From Sorex araneus (taxonomy: Eukaryota; Chordata; Mammalia; Eulipotyphla; Soricidae): 64,000 nucleotides of DNA. The stretch covers positions 404,300,503-404,364,502 of the forward strand of contig NC_073302.1 in assembly GCF_027595985.1 (NCBI RefSeq), in the 5' to 3' direction. The notes below the pieces were generated by a model. The model saw nothing but the letters and a program-made list of their open reading frames with translations. It searched no databases and was not told where the DNA came from. A program made the translations under genes and the position numbers. Below are positions 9,971-20,535 of the stretch, piece after piece. Numbering within the stretch: position 1 is the first letter of the stretch; each line of letters begins with the position of its first letter.

Positions 9971-10340
9971 CACTGTCACTGTCATCCCGTTGTTTATCTA
10001 TTTACTCAAGCGGGCACCAATAACGTCCCTATTACACTCAACACTGAGATTTTAGCAGCCTCTCCTCATTCGTCTGTCCCAATGATTGGAGGCTCTTTCG
10101 GGGTCAAGGGAATGAGACCTATTATTACTGTTTTTGGAATATTGAATATGCAATGGGTAGCTTGCCAGGTTCTGCCATGCGGGCGGGATACTCTTGGTAG
10201 CTTGCTGGGCTCTCTAAGAGGTATGTATATATCTTTTACTGTATGTGGGATATGAATACGCCATGGGGAGCTTGCAAGGCTCTCCCGTGGGGGCAACAGA
10301 CTCTTGGTAGCTTGTCAGGTTCTCCAAGTAGGAGAACAAG
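9971..10340 (-). mobile_element. SINE-B long variant with reduplicated body
   Basis: Starts CACTGTCACTGTCATCCCG. It has an extra insert shared with 13262-13508 (GAGATTTTAGCAGCCTCTCC, CCAATGATTGGAGG). The body block GTAGCTTGCCAGGTTCTGCC recurs twice more (about 10195 and 10265), so the body is internally duplicated. The tRNA-like head is missing. Confidence 0.8.
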
Positions 10341-11239
10341 GCTATTAGATGTCTATTAGATGCTTCCAGGAGCTTGGTCTTAGTCTCTGGATGTTGGTCA
10401 TTGGTGGGATTACACGGCGCCGGGGGGGGTGGTGGTGGTGGCAGTTTATGAGTGTGGCTGCCTAGGTACTGGAAAATGGGGGTTCTGGATGGAGAAGGCT
10501 CACTCAAGCCCAATTTGAGCAGGCTTGGAGATATCAGCCCCGGGTCCCACATACCTAGATTCCTCTGCTGGTCCCTTCATGTGTGAGGCTTGTATAATAA
10601 TAATGATAATGATAATGATAATAAAAAATACTTTTCTGTTTCCTGGAATCTTCTCTCATTTCCCACCAAGTATATCAAGGAGGATAAAATGCAGTGAGTC
10701 CTTTCTCTGCGCCCTGCCTCTCTCTCTTGCCATTCTGGACCCTTGGTCTCTCACCCAACTCCTCTGTCCGGCCACCATCTCTTTCTTCCTCCCTCTCTGT
10801 TCCTGGCTGCCAGTCACCCTGGTGTTTCCAGGCTGGTACATGGTGGAAGAACTTCACCCACTACTTCACACTACTTCCAGAAACCACATTGAGCAACCTT
10901 CAACTCATTCCACCACCAACCTGTCCTGCAGGATACAATTTGGGTTCTCTGTGTTCAGAGGAGGATGGAGGCTGAGAGGTGACAGTGTTAGGTGACAGCT
11001 CCAGACCAGCTTTGTTTGGCTCCTTTCCTATGGCTTCGCGATCCCGCCTTCTTCTGCATGCCCAGCCCAGAGGATCCAGATCACTGCCTCAGGCACACTA
11101 GAAGCTGCAGGAAACCCACCATCGCACTCCTGGTCAGCACCTCAGGGGATGGACAGGTCACTCAAAAAAGGGCTGGTGGAGCACTGTTTCCATCCAGAGG
11201 GATCTTACCCTAGGTATTTATTTCTGGGACAGTTTTTGC
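10341..11239. other. mostly unique sequence with (AATGAT)n patch
   Basis: No gene recognised. There is a G/GGT-rich run at 10420-10441 and an ATAATG repeat at 10593-10625. The pyrimidine-rich plus strand at 10690-10830 generates spurious open frames on both strands. Confidence 0.35.
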
Positions 11240-11375
11240 TTGTTTTGGGGGCCCCACCCGGTGATGTTTGGAGGTCACTCCTGGCTCTATGTTCAGGGTT
11301 GATCCCTGCAGTGCTGGGGTGATCCTGAGGATCATCCCAAGATTACTCTGTGCAAGTCATGCTTCCAGTCTTTCA
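11240..11375 (-). mobile_element. SINE-A copy, diverged
   Basis: GGGGCCCCACCCGGTGATG and CACTCCTGGCTCTATG mark the reversed body. Confidence 0.65.
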
Positions 11376-11431
11376 AGCTTTCTTTCAGTCCAGGAGAGAT
11401 ATTCTTTTTTAAATGTATGTGGTGTGTGTGG

Positions 11432-11594
11432 GGGCAGGGCAATAGTACAGCAGGTAGGGGTTTAGTCTTGTAGGTGGCCAACCCAAGTTGATCCTTGGCA
11501 TCACCTAAGGACCCCCGAGCACCGCCAGGAGTAATTCCTGAGTGCAGAGCCAGGAGTGACTCCTGAGCATTCCTGGGTGTGACCCCAAAATCAA

Positions 11595-11634
<40 letters not shown>
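11432..11634 (+). mobile_element. SINE-A copy with (AAT)13 tail
   Basis: Sense copy (GGGGCAGGGCAATAGTACAG..GGGTGTGACCCCAAAATC) running into AAT repeats at 11596-11634. It is the third case in the window of a SINE tail turned microsatellite. Confidence 0.9.
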
Positions 11635-11639
<5 letters not shown>

Positions 11640-11640
<1 letters not shown>

Positions 11641-12245
11641 AAGTAAATAAATGTATGTGGCAGGAATTTATGGGTTCATTCCCCAAATCTCATGAACTTT
11701 CCAGTAAACCCCCAGTTGTACTGTGAACGGTGTAGGGAGGAGGCTTGTTATTTTTGGCAGCAGAAGTTACAGTCTGGCAGTCAAAGTCTAAAACATTACT
11801 AAAGCGCTTTTTAACATCCTGTTTCTCCCTCCTTTTGTTGATTTTTTTGAGCACTTCTTCCCAAGTGAAGATTTACGCAATAAGATTCCAAAGCTGCCAA
11901 GCTTTTATTGGAAACCTTCATTGGTTCCTTCTTCTTGTTTACCTTATCTGCTCTGGACTTTAAGCTCAGGAAGGGAACTGGCAGTAGAGCGCCGTGAGGG
12001 GGACCAGGTTCCCTGGGCTGGAGGGCAGTCTCTGAGCTAAATCCAAAATCAGCTGATTGCAGGCCAGCAGAGTCAGCCACACCTGGAAGGAGCCTTGAAC
12101 GCCCACTAGGGCTGTAGGCGTCCATAACCGGTTCCTGTTCTCCTCCCAGCAAAACATTGCAGAGCCTCATCTTTTACTTTGTTTAGTTGAGGATCTGAAT
12201 GTCTTTCTGGGGTGTTTTCAAAAGTTTTCATTCACTTTGGCCCTT
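11640..12245. other. unique sequence, no gene recognised
   Basis: No repeat or coding signature recognised. The minus-strand open frame at 11811-12170 lacks any familiar motif. Confidence 0.35.
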
Positions 12246-12260
12246 AAAAATCATCGTTCT

Positions 12261-13085
12261 AGTCCTTCAAAGACTAGAAATTGAACTTCCATATGACCCT
12301 GCAATACCTTTTCTGGGAATATATCCCAAGGATGCAAAAGAGCACAGTAGAAATGACATCTGTACCTATACATTCACTGCAGCACTGTTCACAATAGCCA
12401 AAATATGGAAACAACCTGAGTGCCCTAAAACAGATGACTGGTTAAAGAAACTTTGGTACATCTACACAATGGAATACAATGCAGCTGTTAGGAGAGATGA
12501 AGTCATGAAATTTGCTTATAAAAACATGGAGAGTATCGTGCTAAGTGAAATAAGTCAGAAAGAGAGGGACAAACATAGAGGGACTGCACTCATTTGTGGA
12601 GTGTAGGGTAGCATCATATGAGGCTGACACCCAAGGACAGTAGATACAAGGGCCAGGAGGATTACCCCATAGCTGGAAGACTGCTTCATGAGCAGAGGGG
12701 AGAAGGCAGATGGAATAGAGAAGGGATCACTAAGAAAATGCTGGCTGGAGGAACCAGTTGGGATGGGAGATGCATGCTGAAAGCAGATAATGGACCAAAC
12801 ATGATGACCTCTCAGTGTCTGTGTTGCAAGCTATAATGTCCAAAAGTAGAGAGAGAGTATGGGGAATATTGTCTGCCATGGAGGCAGGGGGAGGGTATAC
12901 CTGGAGGATATACCAGGTACACCAGGAGGATATACCAGGTATACCAGGGGAAAGAGGGGGTATACCCGGGATATTGGTGGTGGGGAATGTGCACTAGTGG
13001 AGGGATGGGTGTTTGATCATTGTGAGATTGTAACCCAAACATGAAAGCTTGTAACTATCTCATGGTGATTCAATAAAATTTAAAA
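12261..13085 (+). mobile_element. L1 3' end, 5'-truncated, with TSD
   Basis: Sense L1 fragment of 825 bp. It encodes the last 115 or so residues of ORF2p (LEIELPYDPAIPFLGIYP, FTIAKIWKQPECPKTDDW, KLWYIYTMEYNAAVRRDE) from 12265 to the TAG at 12604. About 480 bp of 3' UTR follow, ending GGTGATTCAATAAAATTTAA(A)n. The flanking direct repeat AAAAATCATCGTTCT (12246-12260) matches 13086-13100 with one mismatch, so it is a complete truncated insertion. Positions 12896-12960 hold a short expansion of GGATATACCAGGTA-like units not present in the 14.8-kb copy. The fragment is not a gene. Confidence 0.95.
12896..12965 (+). repeat. minisatellite inside the L1 3' UTR
   Basis: Four to five imperfect units related to GGATATACCAGGTATACC. 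The 14941-14975 copy of the same UTR has only one unit. Confidence 0.75.
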
Positions 13086-13149
13086 AAAAATCATCGTCCT
13101 GACCCCACAGTATGGACTGTGACCCCTAGGAGTAGACATATTGACCCAG

Positions 13150-13215
13150 TTCCTGTTCCTCCTAATGGTGTGGTCTGGGGCAAGTTACTTAAACACTCAA
13201 AGGCTCTTTGATGTG
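13150..13215 (+). mobile_element. MIR fragment
   Basis: GGGGCAAGTTACTTAAACACTC matches the MIR core (GGGCAAGTCACTTAAC-type). Confidence 0.5.
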
Positions 13216-13261
13216 TGAGGCCATAGGTTCCATCCCTGGAAGCACTAAAATAAGAAAACAA

Positions 13262-13508
13262 ACTGTCACTGTCACTGTCATCCCGTTGTTCATCGATTTA
13301 CTCGAACAGGTGCCAGTAACAGCTCCATTCATCCGAGCCCTGAGATTTTAGCAGCCTCTCCTTACTTGTCTTTCCCAATGATTGGAGGCCAATGATTTTC
13401 AGGGTCAGGGAAATGAGACTGTATTTGGCAAATTGAATATGACATGGGGAGCTTGCCGGGCTCTTTTGTGCAGGGGAATACTCTCAGTAGCTTGCCAGGG
13501 TCTCTGAG
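13262..13508 (-). mobile_element. SINE-B variant with insert
   Basis: CACTGTCACTGTCATCCCG, GAGATTTTAGCAGCCTCTCC and GGGGAGCTTGCCGGGCTC follow the same order as 9971-10340, so the insert defines a SINE-B subfamily. The head is missing; an AAT-rich run follows (13509-13548). Confidence 0.8.
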
Positions 13509-13515
13509 AATAATA

Positions 13516-13552
<37 letters not shown>

Positions 13553-13844
13553 TCAAGTTAGCAGACCCCGTTCAGGGTAGAGACAAGTCACCTCATGGTA
13601 TGGTCCCTGTCCAAACTGCCTGTTAAGTGTGGTCTCGGGTCTCTCGGGAGCCATAGCCCTGAAGGAAGGTTAGATCAGACAGTTGGTGCGGAAGCTTCCA
13701 GAGACAGAAGACTTGTTATAGGAAAGCGGGCTGCACAACCAGAGCTCCATAATTCATTCAGCACTTAGAAAAACACATTACAGGAGTTGGCCACCTGACA
13801 AGGCAGGTAAGTATTTCAGTCAAGAAAACAAAAAGGAAATAAAA

Positions 13845-13985
13845 ACCTAAGGCTGTTTCCTTTCTTGTGAAATGTGAATGATAAAGCAAAGACCCATTTT
13901 ATAGGATTATTGTATAGTTCAAGTAAATTAATACCTAGGAAGTGCTTGCTTGGAGCAGTTCCTGGATTGTAGTGAACTGATTAAC
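13845..13985 (+). mobile_element. MIR copy
   Basis: GTTTCCTTTCTTGTGAAATG, ATAGGATTATTGTATAG and TTAATACCTAGGAAGTGCTT are in MIR order over about 140 bp. This ancient repeat is typical of all placental genomes. Confidence 0.75.
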
Positions 13986-14224
13986 GGGCTGTTCTTACTA
14001 TGACATTGCTCTGTGTGCTGTAAATTAGCTCCCAATTATATGACTACATCCACTACATGAGTATCTTGCTGGCTTCCAGACTGGTAACAGATTTACAAAG
14101 TCTTGGTCTTTGGCAAAGACGAGGAACATTGCTATAAATTGCTCCTTATAAATAGCATCTGTTAGCCTTTTAGTTAGGCCATCTTTGCTACTGCTTGTCA
14201 GACTAAATTATGAAAGGGCAGAGG

Positions 14225-14385
14225 GCAAGGGAGAGAAAGCCTAACAGACTGAGTGCATGCTTGGCATGCAGGAGGCCTGGGTTTGATCTCTGGCACAGAA
14301 TGGTCTCCCCAGCAAAGAGTCGAGAATAGCTGGCTCCCCAGAACCACTGGGACTGACTCGATAACTAAAAAAAATAAAAGGCAGA
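14225..14385 (+). mobile_element. old SINE-A relic
   Basis: Recognisable from TGCATGCTTGGCATGCAG, GGGTTTGATCTCTGGC and a terminal AAAAAAATAAAA. Confidence 0.6.
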
Positions 14386-14509
14386 ACTCACAGGTTAAAG
14401 CAGTATCATCCAGTTACCCTGTTTGCTATTAAGAGCCCTGCTGTGAAATGTAGCCTTCCAGGATTCCAGCTTCGTCAGGGAGGACTGAGACCTGTGAAAT
14501 CTCACTCTC

Positions 14510-14620
14510 TGCCCTCCCATGTTACACTGTGACATAGGGTAACTCAATTCACTTCTCTGAGCTTTAGTTCTGAGTAGTAGGTTAAAGTCTTGGGCTAGAA
14601 CCTTAATATTTGGGACTTTC
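14510..14620 (+). mobile_element. MIR 5'/core relic
   Basis: GTAACTCAATTCACTTCTCTG and GAGCTTTAGTTCTGAG resemble the MIR core; weak. Confidence 0.4.
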
Positions 14621-14817
14621 TATACCATAGGGAAACTTATACAGGCCTCAGACCTACACAGGCTGGGTGTACTCAGGGGTTAAGGTTTGACGTTGCCAAA
14701 GAACCAAGTGAAGCTAGTTGAAAGAGGGAGAGCAGAAGCAGGACATAGTTTTCTAATAGCTGGTGTCTGAGGCCTGCAGGAAGTAGCATTAGCTGTTTTG
14801 TTACTGAGGTAGTTTTT

Positions 14818-15454
14818 AAAAAAAATTTTAAAATTTTATTGAATCACCGTGAGATACTTACAAGCTTTCATGTTTGGGTTACAGTCTCACAATGATCAAA
14901 CACCCATCCCTCCACCAGTGCACATTCCCCACCCCCAATATCCTGGGTATACCCCCCCTTTCCCACCCTCCCCCTGCCTCCATGGCAGACAATATTCCCC
15001 ATACTCTCTCTCTACTTTTGGGCATTATAGCTTGCAACACAGACACTGAGAGGTCATCATGTTTGGTCCATTATCTACTTTCGGCATGCATCTCCCATCC
15101 CAACTGATTCCCATCTTTTTTTTTTGCTTTCTGGGTCACAGCCAGCGATGCTCAGGGGTCACTCCTGGCTCTGCACTCAGAATTACCCCTGGCCGTGCTC
15201 AGGGGACCATATGGGATGCTGGGAATCGAACCCGGATTGGCAGCATGCAAGGCAAAGGCCCTACCCGCTGTGCTATCAGTCCAGCCCCCAGCCATCATTT
15301 TCTTAGTGATCCCTTCTCTATTCCATCTGCCTTCTCCCCTCTGCTCATGAAGCAGTCTTCCAGCTATGGGGCAATCCCCCTGGCCCTTGTATCTACCATC
15401 CTTGGGTGTCAGCCTCATGTGATGCTACCCTACACTCCACAAATGAGTGCAGTC
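14818..15454 (-). mobile_element. L1 3' UTR insertion with TSD, containing a nested SINE
   Basis: Reversed L1 3' end: tail TTTTATTGAATCACCGTGAG, then ACACCCATCCCTCCACCAG and CATGCATCTCCCATCCC, with the 5' end at GAGTGCAGTC. Direct repeats TACTGAGGTAGTTTTT (14802-14817) and TACTGAGGTAATTTTT (15455-15470) bound it, with one mismatch. A SINE-A at about 15113-15288 interrupts it; the L1 resumes at CATCATTTTCTTAGTGATCC. Little or no ORF2 is left. Confidence 0.92.
15113..15288 (-). mobile_element. SINE-A nested in L1
   Basis: Nearly complete reversed copy (CTGGGTCACAGCCAGCGATG..GTGCTATCAGTCCAGCCCC). Comparison with the uninterrupted L1 at 1-110 shows exactly where the host sequence is split, so the SINE is younger than this L1 copy. 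Confidence 0.95.
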
Positions 15455-15509
15455 TACTGAGGTAATTTTTGGAACATACTTATGGTTGGGGGTTTGTCTT
15501 GAGTGTTTT

Positions 15510-15672
15510 TGTTTTGCTTTTTGAACCACACCAGCAATAATGCTCAGGGGTTACTCCTGGTTCTGCACTCAGGAATTACTCTAGGTGGACTCGGGGGATC
15601 ATATGGAATGCGTGAACTGAATTTGGATCGGCCACATGCAAGGCAAACACCTTACTTACAGCGTCAGCCTCA
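15510..15672 (-). mobile_element. SINE-A copy
   Basis: Reversed copy with AACCACACCAGCAATAATGC and CATGCAAGGCAAACACC intact. Confidence 0.85.
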
Positions 15673-15769
15673 AGGGTTCATTCTGTCAGGACAAACAGCC
15701 AAGTGATTAGAGTTGAGACTCAACGTCCCACTTCTTGAGACAGAGTTCATTCCTCCAGCTGAGTTTGAT

Positions 15770-15870
15770 GTGCTCACTGCTTAAGTGAGAAAGCACATTT
15801 CGCATGTGTGAGGCCCTGGGCTCTACCTCCTTCCCTACAAGTCACCATCTCAGCACCACCAGGTATAGCT
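15770..15870 (+). mobile_element. old SINE-A relic
   Basis: CACATTTCGCATGTGTGAGG and CCCTGGGCTCTACC are weak matches to the head and B-box spacing. Confidence 0.4.
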
Positions 15871-16311
15871 CTAATGGGAGGATTGGGGAGAACCAGTCAC
15901 CCTGCTTTCAAGCACCACATTGCCAGCCTGGGCTTTGAACCATCCAGCCTGCTTGGCCAAGTACTACTGAAAGTGACCCCTGGCCCCCTTCAGCGCAGCT
16001 CGGGAGACCTCCATCCAAACTCAGATGGATGGAGTTCAGACAGCTTCTGAGTTCTCAGTTACTACGGAGATGTGGACAGAGTGCTGTGCCCTGAGAGTGT
16101 GGAAGCTTGTGCTCTTTCCCACGTCTCGCCGTCATCCTGCTCCTCCATCTGGCTGCTCCTGAGTTACCTGATACACCAGCGCTTTGGTAAGTGAGTTATT
16201 TCTAGGAGCTCTGTGAACTGCTCTATCTTGCACTATGAACCCAGTTGGGAGGCTCTTTGAACCTCTGGGATCTGACAATGACTCCAGGGATAATATGTTG
16301 GCCTTCTTCCC

Positions 16312-16475
16312 CTGGGTTTTGGGGCCACACCCAGCAGTGATCAAGGGCTTACTCCTGGCTCTATGCTCAGGGGTCACTCCTGGTGGTGCTTGGAGACCAT
16401 ATGAGGCACCGGGGATCAAATTGGGGTCTGCTGAATGCTTGGCAGGTGCCCTATCTGTTGTACTCTCTCTAACCC
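16312..16475 (-). mobile_element. SINE-A copy, diverged
   Basis: GGGGCCACACCCAGCAGTG, CCTGGCTCTATGCTCAGG and GTTGTACTCTCTCTAACCC outline the reversed element. Confidence 0.8.
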
Positions 16476-16479
16476 TGGA

Positions 16480-17640
16480 ATTCAGAATTGAGCTGAATTG
16501 TAGGACACTCAGCTGGTATCTGGCTCTGGTGTAGCATGGGGAGAACAAATCGCAAGTGAGAAGTGGGAGCAGAAATATACCAGGCTTTGGAAAACTCACT
16601 CTAGCTGTGCTGTTATGAACTCTTTGAGTAACCTTGAGCAAGGTGCATAATTACTCCCAGTGTTTTTCCAAATGTTGTAGTCACTGTTAGATAAATGTCA
16701 GTACATCAGGCACCTGAGCTGGTCCCACCCTTTGTTGCCGTTATCCTCCTCGGGATTCTAGCAGTGTCAGCTGATGAGAAAAGGGAGCAGGGGACTAATC
16801 TGGCCCCCGAGGCTGCCTCTGGAAAAGGTGATCCTGCAGATGGGCTTGGTAGACCAGGCAATTTAGGATCTGGTTCAGGTCACTAAGGCTTTGTTCAGGG
16901 AGCTGAGTATGTAAGGGCAGAGTGTGTCTAGATGGTGGGCTGTTGTCATGCGGACTCCTGAGCAAGTGACGCTCTCAGCACTGTGACAGTTGGTGGGGAC
17001 TGTGAAACAGTGGATACAAAGGCATGTAGTTGGCAAGATGCAGGTTGGAGCAACGGAACTTCAGCTAAGGGGCAGTAGGGCTTCAGTCCTGGGAAGGGCA
17101 ACCAAAGCCCTGGAGATGTCTAATGAGTTAGGTCATTGCAGGGTAGATGTTGAACAGGAAGAAGGGGAGGGAGGATGGGTGACTTGGAGACCTTGTGGCC
17201 GGACAAGTCACTCACTGGCACCAGGACCAGCTGCAATGCTCAGGAGGTCAGAGTGGTCAGAATGTGGTGAACTGAGGGAGACAGGAGGAAGAATGTTCCT
17301 CAGCAGTGAGTGAGAGGAGACTGAACTTGGAAGGAAAAAGACTTTTCCTTTCTGTTTGGGGGGCTGCACCCTCAGATGCTGTGTTTGGGGTCACTTCCAG
17401 CGAAGCCAGGGGACACGGCAGTATTCAAGGCCTTGGAGCCATCTCCCTGGCCTAGGAAAAGACCTCACCTGCCTAGGTGGTACATGCCAGCTCTTGGCAA
17501 AGAAGCCCCCTGAGATGCTGGGAATGAGGCTCTGCAGCACAATACATGCGTCAGATGTTGTATAAGGCCCTGAGTTACATCCCTAGAACTGGGGGGGAAA
17601 CGCCCCAAACAAGAAACACCTCCTGGACCTATCCTGGAAA
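16480..17640. other. mostly unique sequence
   Basis: An MIR-like trace at 16600-16670 (CTCTTTGAGTAACCTTGAGC) and decayed SINE-like traces at 17360-17460 are the only repeats seen. No open frame here has a recognisable domain. Confidence 0.4.
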
Positions 17641-17865
17641 GATTATGGGGGGACGGAATGAGGGAGGCACAGCTGCCTGCCAGAGAGGTGGGGGTGTGCA
17701 GGAGGGAAACTGGGGACACTGGTAGGAAATGGTGGGAAATGTGCACTGGTGAAGGGACACGTGTTAGAACACTGTATGACAGAAACCCCAAACATGAACC
17801 ACTTTGTAACTGTGTATCTCATTGTGATTAAATGAAAAAATAAACTTAAATAATAAAAAAAAGAA
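17640..17865 (+). mobile_element. L1/composite-type 3' tail, 5'-truncated
   Basis: GTGCACTGGTGAAGGGACACG, AACCACTTTGTAACTG and CATTGTGATTAAATGAAA follow the order of the shared 3' end, in sense orientation. Confidence 0.75.
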
Positions 17866-17875
17866 AGACAATGGA

Positions 17876-18175
17876 GTCTAAGGCATTTGCCTTGTCATGT
17901 GGCTGACTCTGGTTTGGTCCCTGGCACAGCATATTGGCCCCTGAGCATAATACTAGGAGGTGCCCCTAAACTCCATAAGGTGTGGCCCAAACACAAAAGT
18001 TAAAGATTTAAATAGGGCTTTACCCACTTTGTTTCTTTTTACTGTAAAAGCTACCCTAAAGAGCCGGAGCCATAGTACAGTGGGCAGGATGCTTGCGTTG
18101 CATGTAGCTGACCCAGGTTCCATCCCTGGGGTACCCCAGCTGGTCCCCTGAGCGAGCTCTGTCTGTGTAGCTAAA
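17876..18175 (+). mobile_element. two adjacent SINE-A fragments
   Basis: 17876-17995 (GGCATTTGCCTTGTCATGTG, GGTGTGGCCCAAACAC) and 18058-18175 (GAGCCGGAGCCATAGTACAG, TGACCCAGGTTCCATCCC). Confidence 0.75.
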
Positions 18176-18200
18176 AAACTTAAAAATTTTTTTCAGTTAA

Positions 18201-18366
18201 GGGGCTGGAGTGATAGTACAGCGGGTAGGGCATTTGCCTTGCACGCGGCCAACTTGGGTTCGATTCCCAACATCCCATATTGTCCCCTGAGCACTGCCAA
18301 GGGTGATTCCTAAGTGCAGATCCAGGAGTGACCCCTGAGCCGGGTGTGACCCAAAAAGGAAAAAAA
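18201..18366 (+). mobile_element. young SINE-A with TSD
   Basis: Consensus head GGGGCTGGAGTGATAGTACA through GGGTGTGACCCAAAAAGG. The flanks carry TTTTTTCAGTTAA (18188-18200) and TTTTTTCAATTAA (about 18369-18381). Confidence 0.92.
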
Positions 18367-18497
18367 AATTTTTTCAATTAAAAACTTAAAAATAATAAAA
18401 GCTACCCTAGGTATTTCAACACTGGTACAAACTACTATAAGGAGTCTGGAGGTTTCTATTTCATTTTCCTTACTCATTTGTTTTTTAAATTTTCTTT

Positions 18498-18676
18498 TGT
18501 TTTGGGGCCACACCCAGCTCTGCTCAGGACTTAATCCTCCTTCTGTACTCACACTTGCTTGCGGGATTCAAGGTCACTAGGTATGTGCAGAACCTGGGAT
18601 TGCGTGCATCCTGAAATCACTGATCTGCCATATGCAAGGCAAGCCCACTACCTATTATTGTACTCTTATTCCAGCC
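18498..18676 (-). mobile_element. SINE-A copy, diverged
   Basis: GGGGCCACACCCAGCTCTGC, CCATATGCAAGGCAAGCC and TTGTACTCTTATTCCAGCC. Confidence 0.75.
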
Positions 18677-18904
18677 TCAATACTAATTTGTTTGTAGACA
18701 TGTCATATGAGACAGGGATTGAGGACAGTTTTCCTAAAAATTTTTTAAAAGGAAACTTTTTTAGTTTCCTAAATTTTATAGCTGATTTTATTTGCTCATA
18801 AGACTTGAACAGCTCTTTAGGTTGTATTTCAGAATATCTAGGTCTGCCCTAGAAGCCATGCTTTTGGTCTCACTGGACTCTGTTTATGAACTACAGGAGC
18901 CGCT

Positions 18905-18945
18905 GCCTATATAAGGCCAACCCTGCTTCAAGAGCCAGTCAGAGG
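18905..18945 (+). promoter_or_regulatory. isolated TATA-box-like sequence
   Basis: GCCTATATAAGGCC at 18906-18919 is a good TATA-box match in otherwise SINE-free sequence (18800-19030). No exon, open frame or CpG enrichment follows, so functional use is speculative. Confidence 0.2.
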
Positions 18946-19039
18946 ATTCCAGCTACACTTCACTTCAGCTTTGAAAACAGCTCCCTAGAGGAAGAATCAA
19001 CTCTGTCCCTGCTATTAAAATTATTTACTTATTTAACTT

Positions 19040-19168
19040 TTTTGGGTCACATCCGGTGATGCTCAAGAGTTACTCCTTGCTCTGCACTCAGGAATTACTC
19101 CTGGACTTTATGGGGATGCCAGGGATCAGCCATGTGCAAAGTAAACAACCTACGTGCTCTGGCCCTGG
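19040..19168 (-). mobile_element. SINE-A, internally deleted
   Basis: GGGTCACATCCGGTGATGC and TGCTCTGCACTCAGGAATTAC are followed by a short head. Confidence 0.75.
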
Positions 19169-19220
19169 TATTGAAATTATTTATAGCAGCCACAACCATT
19201 TTTTTAATCTTTTCTTCTTT

Positions 19221-19388
19221 TCTTTTTGGGGTCACAGCCGGCAACGCACAGGGGTTACTCCTGGCTCTGCACTCAGGAATTACTCCTGGCAGTGCTCAGG
19301 AGACCATAAAGGGATGCTGGGAATTGAACCCAGGTTGGCCGCATGCAAGGCAAATGCCCTACCTGCTATGCTATCGCTCCAGCCCCCA
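19221..19388 (-). mobile_element. young SINE-A
   Basis: Near-consensus reversed copy (GGGGTCACAGCCGGCAACGC..GCTATGCTATCGCTCCAGCC) with a T-rich tail. Confidence 0.93.
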
Positions 19389-19529
19389 TTTTATTTATTT
19401 ATTTTTTCTAAGAGAAAATATTTCACTGAAGCTCCCGATTTGAAAATGAGGCGAAACAGGTTCCTATTATAGAATGAAAGTCTCTCAAGACAGAGAGACT
19501 TTGGGAGACAAAGTCTCCCCCTTTCCCTT

Positions 19530-19650
19530 TGTTACTCCTGTTCCTGGATCTGTGCTCAGGGAGTCAAATGTAGTGCTGGGGACTGAACTGGGTAGGTTGA
19601 AGTAGTTGCAGGTGACACAAGTGCCTTACCCCTTGTACTATCTCCCCAAT
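19530..19650 (-). mobile_element. old SINE-A relic
   Basis: CTCCTGTTCCTGGATCTGTGC and GTGCCTTACCCCTTGTAC. Confidence 0.55.
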
Positions 19651-20084
19651 AGACCCCCCTTACCTTTTTAAGTTGAATTATTAATGACTTAAAAACAATT
19701 TATCATATTTCTTAGAGTAACTAGCTGAAGGTATCTTTCAATTTCTTTCTGACACAAAAATTTCAACTTAAGTACAAGATTTTAGAAAACAGTTTTGGGG
19801 ACAAATAGTTTTTTCCTTGAGGATTTTCAACAAAACTAACTTTAAAAACACTGTGCTTGTATATGAAAACTTGAGTTGAATTCCTAGCACCAAAATAATT
19901 TAAAAGTTTTGCAAAGATGTTCTTTCTAGAGTGATAATTGTGTGCCCACATTTTATGTAATTAGAATTTATATTTTCATTCAGGGATGCTGAGGTTTAAT
20001 TTCATCACCTGTTAACAGAATACAAAATGGTTTTTGTTATTTTGGCTTTATGTTGGTTTTCTTTTTTTTTCTATTTTTGTGCTT

Positions 20085-20208
20085 TCTGGGTCACACCTGG
20101 CATTACTCCTGGCAGTGCTCAGGGGACCATATGGGATGCTGGGAATCGAACCCGGGTTGGCCGCGTGCAAGGCAAACGCCCTACCTATTGTGCTATCGCT
20201 TCAGCCCT
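20085..20208 (-). mobile_element. SINE-A with 40-bp internal deletion
   Basis: CTGGGTCACACCTGGCATTAC joins directly to the second half of the body; the head is near consensus. Confidence 0.9.
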
Positions 20209-20389
20209 GGCTTCTGTCTTTATGATCTTGATTAGACTTCGCTGGCAAGCCAGCTAGAAAATACTCTTTATCACCTCACTTTTGCGAATCACACTTTATG
20301 AAGTTCTATAAGTACCTCTCAGTCAATCACTGGGCCTGTGATTGTATGTAAGGGTCCACGGATGTCTTACTACTTGTGCCTTGCAATTT

Positions 20390-20535
20390 AAGGGTCTCCA
20401 GAGTTACATCCAGTGGTGTTTAGGGTTCCAGGGCTGTACCTAGTGATGCTATGGGGACCATGTGGTGCTGGGAATTTTACCCAGGTAAGGTGCATGCTAG
20501 GCATGTGCCCTAACTGCTGAACTATCTCCCAGCCT
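20390..20535 (-). mobile_element. old SINE-A relic
   Basis: CCAGTGGTGTTTAGGGTTCC, GGGGACCATGTGGTGCTGGG and GAACTATCTCCCAGCC. Confidence 0.65.

Noticed and set aside
9536-10055. Poly-Tyr and poly-Ile open frames
   Set aside because: Translation of the AAT microsatellites flanked by SINE sequence.
19056-19472. Recurring peptides such as HSGITPGSAQGTIWDAGNR in many frames, seen as a protein family
   Set aside because: These are translations of reversed or sense SINE-A copies; the identical phrase appears wherever a SINE-A lies.
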